A DNA stretch of 5,364 nucleotides from Defluviicoccus vanus (lineage in GTDB: Bacteria; Pseudomonadota; Alphaproteobacteria; Rhodospirillales; Defluviicoccaceae). Both the position numbers and the translations under genes were made by a program. Below, in pieces: positions 1 to 4,987 of the stretch. The stretch is from contig NZ_CP053923.1 of assembly GCF_014672695.1 (NCBI RefSeq), positions 3,962,267 to 3,967,630 on the forward strand. Direction: 5' to 3'. The number at the start of each line of letters is the position of its first letter. Positions within the stretch are counted from its first letter, which is position 1. The notes under the pieces were generated by a model. That model ran no database searches. It saw only the letters and a list, made by a program, of their open reading frames with translations, and was not told where the DNA came from.

Positions 1-1170
1 GGGGAGTTTCGGGTGCCGATGGCATCGATCCCGCCGATGCCGATGAGCGAACGCAAGATCATTGCCCGGCGGGCGGCGCTGGAGCTGGAGGCGAACGCCG
101 TGGTCAACCTCGGCATCGGCATGCCGGAAGGCGTTGCCGACGTCGCTGCCGAAGAGCACGTGATCGACCTGTTGACCCTCACCGCCGAACCCGGCGTGAT
201 CGGCGGCATCCCGGCCGGCGGTCTTAGTTTCGGTGCGGCAGTCAACACCCAGGCGATCATCGACCAGCCGAGCCAGTTCGACTTCTACGACGGCGGCGGC
301 CTCGATCTTGCCTTCCTCGGCTTGGCGCAGGCGGACCGCGAAGGCAACGTCAACGTCAGCAAGTTTGGTCCGCGGCTCGCCGGCGCCGGTGGTTTCATCA
401 ACATCTCGCAAAGCGCGAAGAAGTTGGTCTTCGTCGGTACCTTTGACGCCGGTGCGCTCAAATTCGAGATTGCCGATAGCCGTTTGCGTATCGTCTGCGA
501 CGGCGACACGGACAAGTTCGTTGAGTCCGTCGAGCACCGGACCTTCAGCGGTGAGTACGCACGCAAACGTGGCCAGACGGTCGTCTACATCACCGAGCGC
601 TGCGTTCTGCGTCTGGCCGAAGACGGCTTGGAACTGACCGAAATCGCCCCCGGGGTCGACCTGGAACGGGATATCCTGGCACACATGAGCTTCAAGCCGA
701 TCATCCGCGGCGAGTTGAAGCTGATGGACGCGCGCATCTTCATCGATGCGCCAATGCGACTGCGCGACGATCTGCTGCGTCTGCCGTTGGAAGAGCGCCT
801 GTCCTACGATCCGGAACAGAACATCTTTTTCCTCAATTTCGAGCGGATGTCGGTGCGCAGTCGCGACGATATCGCCGACATCGACCGCGCTGTGCGCAGA
901 ACGCTGGAGCCGGTGGGCAGGAAGGTGTTCGCCATCGTCAATTACGACGACTTCGATATCGATTCCAACCTGATTGACGATTATGCCGACATGGTGCGCC
1001 GGGTGATGGATCGCCACTACCTCGGGGTGACCCGCTATACCACCAGCGCCTTCTTACGCCTGAAGCTGGGCGAGTCGCTTTCACAGCGCCATTTGGCGCC
1101 ACACATCTACGAAAGTGCCGAGGAAGCCGCCGCTCACCTTATGGAGCACGGCGAAGTGGAACACGCCTGA
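1..1170 (+). CDS. Acyl-CoA:acetate/3-ketoacid (propionate-type) CoA-transferase, 5'-truncated
   Basis: The frame is open from base 1, so the start and roughly the first third of the protein (alpha half) lie outside the window; 389 codons and a TGA stop remain. The remaining part matches the beta half of fused family I CoA-transferases such as Clostridium propionicum Pct and E. coli YdiF. Recognisable stretches are ERKIIARRAALELE, NLGIGMPEG, IGGIPAGG, QFDFYDGGGLD, KFGPRLAGAGGFINISQ and YITERCVLRL. The Glu of TAEPGVIGG (window codon 63, bases 187-189) aligns with the catalytic Glu that forms the glutamyl-CoA thioester in this family. The enzyme would move CoA between short-chain acids such as acetate, propionate or hydroxy acids in the cytoplasm. 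Pct-like proteins end soon after the IKLMDA-type motif; this one (ELKLMDARIF) continues for about 120 residues from codon 268 with alternating beta/alpha character. The GTG at 13 is internal, not the start: the upstream codons GEFR also fit the family. Family call is firm; substrate is not. Confidence 0.93.
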   Translation, partial: GEFRVPMASIPPMPMSERKIIARRAALELEANAVVNLGIGMPEGVADVAAEEHVIDLLTLTAEPGVIGGIPAGGLSFGAAVNTQAIIDQPSQFDFYDGGGLDLAFLGLAQADREGNVNVSKFGPRLAGAGGFINISQSAKKLVFVGTFDAGALKFEIADSRLRIVCDGDTDKFVESVEHRTFSGEYARKRGQTVVYITERCVLRLAEDGLELTEIAPGVDLERDILAHMSFKPIIRGELKLMDARIFIDAPMRLRDDLLRLPLEERLSYDPEQNIFFLNFERMSVRSRDDIADIDRAVRRTLEPVGRKVFAIVNYDDFDIDSNLIDDYADMVRRVMDRHYLGVTRYTTSAFLRLKLGESLSQRHLAPHIYESAEEAAAHLMEHGEVEHA

Positions 1171-1209
1171 ACAGATGGCGTGCGGTGGTGGCGCGTTGCC
1201 ACAAACTCA

Positions 1210-1265
1210 ACACCTGGGGGCCGGTACCGCAGTGGCGACCGGTCCCCAGTGTCTATTTCCTGTCT
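1210..1265. terminator. Convergent rho-independent terminator hairpin
   Basis: The arms CTGGGGGCCGGT (1214-1225) and ACCGGTCCCCAG (1238-1249) form a 12-bp stem with a single G-U wobble and a 12-nt loop. CC/GG pairing inside the loop and ACA/TGT outside (with a one-base bulge) can extend it. A T-rich stretch follows on the plus strand (1250-1266), and the opposite flank (1201-1210) is A-rich, so it reads as moderately T-rich on the minus strand. It sits between the 3' ends of two convergent genes, where a bidirectional terminator is expected. No unbroken U-run is present, so efficiency is uncertain. Confidence 0.7.
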
Positions 1266-1305
1266 TTACCTGTCTGCTTCCGTGTCCGCGTAGTGGGAGC
1301 TGGGC

Positions 1306-2766
1306 TCAGGCGACGGCAAGCATTTTTTTCGGTGCCGAGACCTCAAGCTGGAAGAGGACAGGCCCGCGATAGCTCTGGCCGTCCTTGCCCTTGAACCGGC
1401 CATCAACCGGACTGCGTTCGCTGTAAGGGCTGGTGAGGATGGCAACATGGCCGCCCGGGAAGGGAACCGATTCCAGCACGCCCGTTCCATCGAGAAAGCG
1501 ATTACCGGCAATGGCGCAGGCGGGCGTCACGAGGGTGTCCTTCAGCGCATAGTCCTGGTACCAGCGAACCCCTAGTTTCGCCAAGTCACCGATACGCAGC
1601 GGCTTGCCGAACAGTTTGACCGGCAATACCCCTTCGGCGTCGATCGGTTGCTGGAAGGAGATCGAACTCATCTCGGCGATCGCCGGCGGCAGGTGGACGC
1701 GGTCCTTGCGCAGCCAATGGAACAGCGCTGCGGTCGATTTGCCCGGATGCAAGTTTCCCTTTTCGTAGAGCCGCGCCTGGTTGATCACCTGGATCAGCGG
1801 CGTCTCCTGAGAAATGGCGACAAGGCGCATGCCGAAGCTGAGCAGGTAGCCGTTGGCGACGTAATTGCCGTTCGGCATCTGTGACAGCATGAAATCGAAG
1901 TGCATTTCCGGCGTGCCGGTGATTGCCCGACTGTAGGTGCCGTCCACCGGCGTGACGTTGGTGATCAGCGTATCGCAGACGTCGCCGTAGGTGCCCGACA
2001 ACAGGTTCATCAGGCAGATGTAGCCGCCCTGGCAGGTGCCGTTTAGCGTGACCTTACGCCCGTGGCGCTCCACCAGCGTCTTGCACAGCGCATGCGTTTG
2101 CAGGCAGTCGTCCTCTGGCGTCATTGTCTGCACTGCCTCGGTCTCCCAAATGTCCTTGACTATGCGGACATAGGTGGGAACCCCGGCGTTGGCGAAGGCG
2201 TGCGCGTAGCTCTTGTCCTCGTAGGGTAGGAAGGCAAGGATGTGGCTGCCGAGCATGTAGGGCGAGACCAGCAGCATCGGCTTGACGTCGTCGCGCACGA
2301 CAACGCCCGGCTTCAGCGGCAGCACCTGATACATGCGGAAGCACTCGGTCTCCTCAATCAGCTTGTACTCGGGCCGATGCAGATGGAAACCGAAGACGCT
2401 TTTGACCTTCTCGATCTCCTCGTTGAAGTTGGCCACCCCTTCCATCACATCCGCCTGGCGACTGGCGAACTCGGCGAAGGTCTCACCTTCGCGGTGATAA
2501 AGGGTATTGAACCAAGCGTTCCAGCCCTTCTCGTACTCGTCCCACAGGTAGCGGGATAGCGCCTCCTGATTGGCCCAGTTGGCCTTGTTGATCAGTTCGG
2601 CGTTGTACTCCAACGTCCGCCCCAACGTGGCAAGGCTTGGGGGGTGATGGCGGGCGGCGCGGAAGGCGATAACGGCGGCGATGCGGAAGGGATCAAAGAA
2701 TTCGAGCCGCTCGCGGTCAAGCGCGCGCCACAGCGAAATGCCGTAGCGCCACATGCTAGTTGCCAC
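1306..2766 (-). CDS. PhaC-like polyhydroxyalkanoate synthase family alpha/beta-hydrolase
   Basis: A 486-residue protein with the PHA synthase lipase-like box G-T-C-Q-G-G (residues 243-248, nucleophile Cys245, codon at 2034-2032). The other triad members fit Asp410 (KDTLVTPA) and His440 (PGGHVAIL). The Cys-Asp-His spacing of 165 and 30 residues is close to the 161 and 28 of Cupriavidus necator PhaC (C319, D480, H508). In this family the Cys carries the growing polyester and uses hydroxyacyl-CoA as monomer. It is shorter than class I PhaC (about 560-600) and longer than class III PhaC (about 355). The N-terminal 130 residues hold Trp-rich helical sequence (WANQEALSRYLWDEYEKGWNA split over residues 64-84). 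No signal peptide or membrane helix is apparent. The annotated start is GTG at 2766, with ATG at 2754 also possible; a TGA sits four codons upstream of the GTG and neither start has a good Shine-Dalgarno. Polymerase activity is inferred; it could be a diverged thioesterase or hydrolase. Confidence 0.82.
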   Translation of the reverse strand: MATSMWRYGISLWRALDRERLEFFDPFRIAAVIAFRAARHHPPSLATLGRTLEYNAELINKANWANQEALSRYLWDEYEKGWNAWFNTLYHREGETFAEFASRQADVMEGVANFNEEIEKVKSVFGFHLHRPEYKLIEETECFRMYQVLPLKPGVVVRDDVKPMLLVSPYMLGSHILAFLPYEDKSYAHAFANAGVPTYVRIVKDIWETEAVQTMTPEDDCLQTHALCKTLVERHGRKVTLNGTCQGGYICLMNLLSGTYGDVCDTLITNVTPVDGTYSRAITGTPEMHFDFMLSQMPNGNYVANGYLLSFGMRLVAISQETPLIQVINQARLYEKGNLHPGKSTAALFHWLRKDRVHLPPAIAEMSSISFQQPIDAEGVLPVKLFGKPLRIGDLAKLGVRWYQDYALKDTLVTPACAIAGNRFLDGTGVLESVPFPGGHVAILTSPYSERSPVDGRFKGKDGQSYRGPVLFQLEVSAPKKMLAVA

Positions 2767-2804
2767 GTCGGGGCTTCACTTACCAGATGGCCGTCCATAG
2801 CCGT

Positions 2805-2810
2805 CACCTT
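2805..2810 (-). promoter_or_regulatory. Shine-Dalgarno-like AAGGTG aimed at an out-of-frame ATG before the PhaC-like gene
   Basis: On the minus strand AAGGTG is followed by a 6-nt spacer and an ATG at 2798-2796. This is the best ribosome-binding site near the PhaC-like gene. The ATG opens a frame (MDGHLVSEAPTWQ...) that differs by one nucleotide from the frame of the conserved protein. Either the true N-terminus is joined by a missed one-base indel between about 2775 and 2740, or the site is fortuitous. Confidence 0.4.
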
Positions 2811-2975
2811 GGATCATTAAAATTCTAACGAGATACAACCCTAGCATATGTGCGGCTTTTCTGCAGTTGCGAAGTTGGGGTGGCGGCAATGCGCGCGTAT
2901 GGGGTTGCATTCGGGCATTGATTGGCCTGATCTGCCCAAAAAGGCCGCTTTCGTTCACGATTGCGAGAGGTTGCC
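2811..2975. other. Intergenic gap between the TIR gene 3' end and the PhaC-like gene 5' end
   Basis: No gene is seen here. Near the TIR stop, bases 2958-2982 can fold as CGATT/AATCG with an inner GAGG-TTG-CCTC stem. About 16 bases further along the minus strand is a T5 run (complement of A5 at 2938-2942). This is a weak terminator candidate for the TIR gene, since the T-run is too distant from the hairpin for a classical terminator. A small AAAG-CGGC-CTTT hairpin lies directly at the T-run. The AT-richer part near 2815-2845 is where a promoter for the PhaC-like gene would be expected, but no convincing -35/-10 pair was found. Confidence 0.4.
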
Positions 2976-3962
2976 TCAATCGCGAATGCGGCTGATGACG
3001 AACTCGATCGGCGGATGCGGCGAGGCTCCGCCTTCGATGGTCACAACCATGTCGATGCGGTCACCGCTGAGGGCGCCGATGTAGTGATTGACCACGTCGC
3101 GCTCGCTACTTCCGAGCGTCTCCTGCCAGCGGACATCGAATCGCACCTCGTCACCCTCGATGCGGGGATTGAGCATGGCACGGGCGACGCCGAGGAATCC
3201 GGCGCTCCCGGTCAGGGTGCGACCTACGGTGCGGAAGCTGAACGTCTCGTTCTGTACCAGCCCCCAGTCGTAGCTGACCTGCCCCTGCCAGCGTCCGTCG
3301 ATACGGGCAACGGCAGGCGCTGCCGTGTCGCTGTGGGCGCCGGCGGCGCCATTCGCGACCTCCTCCACGCGGAGCTGCCGATCGGGCGTGATGAGAAAGG
3401 CCGTCACCGCGGCGGCAAGCAGCAGCACGCCGGCGCCGACAATGAGCGGCAACCGCCAGCGGCGGCGAGGCGAGGGTGTCGGTGATAGGGACGGATGCGA
3501 AGGTGCGGCTGCGCTCTCGGTCGTGGCAGCATCCGCGGACGGGGCCGGCATGCTGATGATGGTGCAGATATCGCCGATCATCTGCCGCAATCCGGCGTGG
3601 CCGGGATCGCCCGTCCAGCCGATTAGGTCGGCGGCGTGGATGCGGCGAAAGCCGAGTGGTGGCTCGACCGCTTCGATCAGCGCCGGGACGAAGACGCCCC
3701 GTTCCTTGCCTTCTTCGGCTTCTTCGGCCACCCATTGCGAGGCGATCGCCGCCGTCGACCACAGGGCGACGACGCATTTGGCCTTGTCGAGGCTGGCGCT
3801 GATCACCTCGTCGAAGCGCTTGCCGGCGGGAATGTGCCGATCCCACCACACCGACCAGCCCTCGGCTTCCAGCGCCCGCGCCAGAAGCTCGGCGATCTCC
3901 CGGTCCTCGCGTGCATAGGAAATGAAAATGTCGGGCATGGCTTTCCCCGCGTTGTCGTCCAT
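2976..3962 (-). CDS. Membrane-anchored TIR-domain protein with C-terminal beta-rich domain
   Basis: A 328-residue protein. Residues about 9-130 are a TIR domain: the opening strand DIFISYARED (11-20), the WWDRHIPAGKRF loop (39-50), LDKAKCVVALWS (58-69) and SQWVAEE (75-81). Glu81 of this W-x-x-x-E motif is at the position of the NADase catalytic Glu in bacterial and plant TIRs. A Pro/Ser/Ala-rich linker (about 139-165) leads to basic RRRWR (166-170) and one hydrophobic helix (about 171-191). The positive charge before the helix predicts a cytoplasmic TIR and an external C-terminus. Residues about 220-328 begin with GRWQGQ and are beta-rich, ending IEFVISRIRD, which recalls lipocalin/avidin-like barrels (inference). 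Family knowledge: TIRs cleave or cyclise NAD in defence or signalling, or act as adaptors. The ATG at 3962 was chosen because it has AGGGGT 7 nt upstream and precedes the TIR closely. The frame is open for 91 more codons upstream, but that part looks non-coding. TIR call firm; function unknown. Confidence 0.88.
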   Translation of the reverse strand: MDDNAGKAMPDIFISYAREDREIAELLARALEAEGWSVWWDRHIPAGKRFDEVISASLDKAKCVVALWSTAAIASQWVAEEAEEGKERGVFVPALIEAVEPPLGFRRIHAADLIGWTGDPGHAGLRQMIGDICTIISMPAPSADAATTESAAAPSHPSLSPTPSPRRRWRLPLIVGAGVLLLAAAVTAFLITPDRQLRVEEVANGAAGAHSDTAAPAVARIDGRWQGQVSYDWGLVQNETFSFRTVGRTLTGSAGFLGVARAMLNPRIEGDEVRFDVRWQETLGSSERDVVNHYIGALSGDRIDMVVTIEGGASPHPPIEFVISRIRD

Positions 3963-3969
3963 CGCGGTT

Positions 3970-3975
3970 ACCCCT
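3970..3975 (-). promoter_or_regulatory. Ribosome-binding site deciding the TIR gene start
   Basis: AGGGGT on the minus strand lies 7 nt before the ATG at 3962-3960. It favours this start over the ATG eight codons downstream (3938) and over the long upstream open frame. Confidence 0.55.
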
Positions 3976-3994
3976 ATTGCGGAAGAAAGCAAGA

Positions 3995-4014
3995 GGGGTG
4001 GAGGGGTGGAGTGG
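3995..4014 (+). repeat. Tandem G-rich octamer (GGGGTGGA)x2 plus GTGG
   Basis: Two perfect adjacent copies of GGGGTGGA (3995-4002, 4003-4010) are followed by a partial GTGG. On the transcribed leader of the TIR gene this reads as a C-rich strand just upstream of the ribosome-binding site. Only two G-runs reach four, so a stable quadruplex is not assured. Confidence 0.55.
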
Positions 4015-4071
4015 CGGCAGCGTGGCAGCTCCACCCGGAGCCCGTAGCAGTCCGATCCGCTCGATCCCATT

Positions 4072-4092
4072 TCCGACCGTTTGAGGGTCGGA
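4072..4092. repeat. 7-bp inverted repeat TCCGACC/GGTCGGA
   Basis: TCCGACC (4072-4078) and GGTCGGA (4086-4092) are perfect inverted copies around a 7-nt loop, in the putative leader of the TIR gene. No T-run follows on either strand, so a terminator is unlikely; a leader structure, an operator or part of an intergenic repeat is possible. Confidence 0.5.
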
Positions 4093-4196
4093 CTCGTCGG
4101 CGTCCGCTTTAGGTCCGATCGTGACGGCGAAGTTGCGAGCCACAGCGAGAGAGAACGAGTAAGGATGCGGCGGGCTGGTGTCCATGTCCGATGCCC

Positions 4197-4226
4197 ATTA
4201 TCCACAACCTCACAGTTGGGAATCAA
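4197..4226 (-). promoter_or_regulatory. Candidate sigma-70 promoter for the TIR gene
   Basis: On the minus strand TTGATT (4226-4221, 4 of 6 matches to the -35 consensus) is separated by 18 nt from GATAAT (4202-4197, 5 of 6 matches to the -10). It points at the TIR gene and would start transcription near 4190. The -10 overlaps a DnaA-box sequence (4198-4206). The match is moderate and could be chance in this AT-richer patch. Confidence 0.35.
4198..4206 (+). promoter_or_regulatory. DnaA-box sequence TTATCCACA
   Basis: An exact match to the strong DnaA-box 9-mer. A one-mismatch copy, TTATCCATA, lies on the opposite strand at 4269-4261. Two sites alone do not make an origin, and no dnaA, dnaN or AT-rich unwinding element is in the window. 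A role in regulating the overlapping promoter is conceivable, but so is chance. Confidence 0.3.
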
Positions 4227-4299
4227 AGCACGCACACGTTGAAGACAGAAGATAAAACTTTATGGATAACGCTGGCCTACTCCTTGAGCATCAATGCCT

Positions 4300-4593
4300 T
4301 CACAAGTGCTTCTCTACGCGCAAAAATCGATTGTTTATCTTGCGGAAGGGGTGACTGTCCCTGCACGGGAGCCTCCCCGCGATCCATCTGTTGTTCATCT
4401 CGACGATCAGGGCCGCGCAATCCGCTTTGAGGCTGTCGGCGACGTCCCTTATCTGCCCCCAGACTGGCCGCGTCGTCCATTGCGTAGTCACTGGAAACAT
4501 CGAACCAATCTTACAGTTGCTGAGGGTCCAGCTGCCATAATCGCATTCATTGGCGACCACCGCGTTATTTCTGTTGACAAGCTGGACGCGCAC
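4300..4593 (-). pseudogene. Probable out-of-frame C-terminal half of the secreted protein
   Basis: This 97-residue open frame continues the secreted-protein gene one nucleotide out of register, beginning at the GTG right after the A5 run. By hand count its third codon positions are about 74% G+C and first positions about 50%, as expected for coding DNA here. The overlapping tail of the upstream frame is AT-rich at third positions. It encodes Cys residues in NECDYG, SNCKIG, KADCAA and RLPC, in keeping with a disulfide-bonded exported domain. The last 30 residues look less ordered. No family is recognised. It may be translated as a fusion (206 residues in total) by a -1 shift or in an intact allele, or be dead. 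Confidence 0.45.
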
Positions 4594-4919
4594 TTTTTCT
4601 CTTGAAGATCGCGCACCATAATCATCGGGCCGGCCGGCGTCATCACGGTGGCTGTGAAAGCTCCGCTTTTCGTCTGAACGATCTTTGAATTGAGCAAATC
4701 GCTTAGTTTGATTTGTTCATTGCCTTCGGCTTCGATACCGCAGCTCAGCGATGTTTGGGTATCGCCTTCCACGGTTTTCAACTCAAGAATATTCGAAATT
4801 ATCGTGGGCGTGGAGGGCGCCTGAGCCGAGGCACCCGTAATTGGACAAGTGCTAACGACGGAGCACGCCATCGTTGCTATCAAAGACAAACGACGAGTAT
4901 TTTTCAATATTGCCTCCAT
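4488..4919 (-). CDS. Small exported hypothetical protein, probably frameshifted
   Basis: From ATG 4919 the unshifted frame gives 143 residues. The start resembles a Sec signal peptide: basic n-region to Arg10, hydrophobic core about 11-29 and a signal peptidase I site at ASA (30-32) or AQA (32-34). The mature part to about residue 109 is polar with one Cys (Cys60), and holds GAFTATVMTPAGPMIM. After residue 109 the codon usage and sequence character change, and a better frame opens one base away (4593-4300). The sequence GAG AAA AAG at 4601-4593 is the junction. The start is supported only by a weak AAGAAA upstream; a TTG at 4943 is an alternative but would put eight residues before the signal peptide. 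Third positions are less GC-rich than in neighbouring genes, which could reflect acquisition. The product is predicted periplasmic or secreted. No family is recognised. Confidence 0.55.
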   Translation of the reverse strand: MEAILKNTRRLSLIATMACSVVSTCPITGASAQAPSTPTIISNILELKTVEGDTQTSLSCGIEAEGNEQIKLSDLLNSKIVQTKSGAFTATVMTPAGPMIMVRDLQEKKCASSLSTEITRWSPMNAIMAAGPSATVRLVRCFQ

Positions 4920-4987
4920 GGATTTCTTAAAAGTGGGAGACAATCGCAGAGCATGCGTGCTTCGCGGTTGCCGGTTGCGGTATTCCG

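Larger units (their letters stand above)
3963..4299. other. 337-base intergenic region upstream of the TIR gene
   Basis: No convincing gene is present, although minus-strand frames stay open because of the GC content. It contains a candidate promoter (4197-4226), a DnaA-box sequence (4198-4206) and an inverted near-box (4261-4269). It also has a 7-bp hairpin (4072-4092), three GTCCGAT copies plus one inverted GTCCGAC, and a tandem G-rich octamer (3995-4010). From the promoter a leader of roughly 220 nt would precede the TIR start. The density of short repeats raises the possibility of a dispersed intergenic repeat or a structured leader. Confidence 0.5.

Noticed and set aside
1115..1394. Short plus-strand open frames across the convergent gap
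   Set aside because: They run through the terminator hairpin and the 3' end of the PhaC-like gene, with no motif or ribosome-binding site.
2961..3918. Plus-strand open frames opposite the TIR gene
   Set aside because: Antisense shadows in GC-rich DNA that lack motifs; the minus strand carries a clear TIR domain there.
4021..4100. tRNA or tRNA remnant in the GC-rich leader
   Set aside because: Hairpins are present, but there is no T-loop GGTTCGAATCC-like motif or cloverleaf arrangement.
3151..4185. Long minus-strand open frame overlapping the TIR gene
   Set aside because: Arg-rich shadow translation of the TIR gene in another frame. Only its first 60 or so residues lie outside the gene, in the repeat-containing leader.
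3963..4235. 91-residue N-terminal extension of the TIR protein
   Set aside because: The open frame exists, but the sequence is low in protein-like character, covers the promoter and hairpin region, and the ATG at 3962 has a better ribosome-binding site right before the TIR domain.
4198..4269. Replication origin
   Set aside because: Only one perfect and one imperfect DnaA box, no AT-rich unwinding region and no replication genes nearby.
4294..4605. Plus-strand open frame of 103 codons antisense to the shifted half of the secreted gene
   Set aside because: Its codons are in antisense register with the minus-strand frame. G+C is higher at first positions (about 74%) than at third (about 50%), the reverse of what genes here should show. 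There is only a weak ribosome-binding site and no recognised family.
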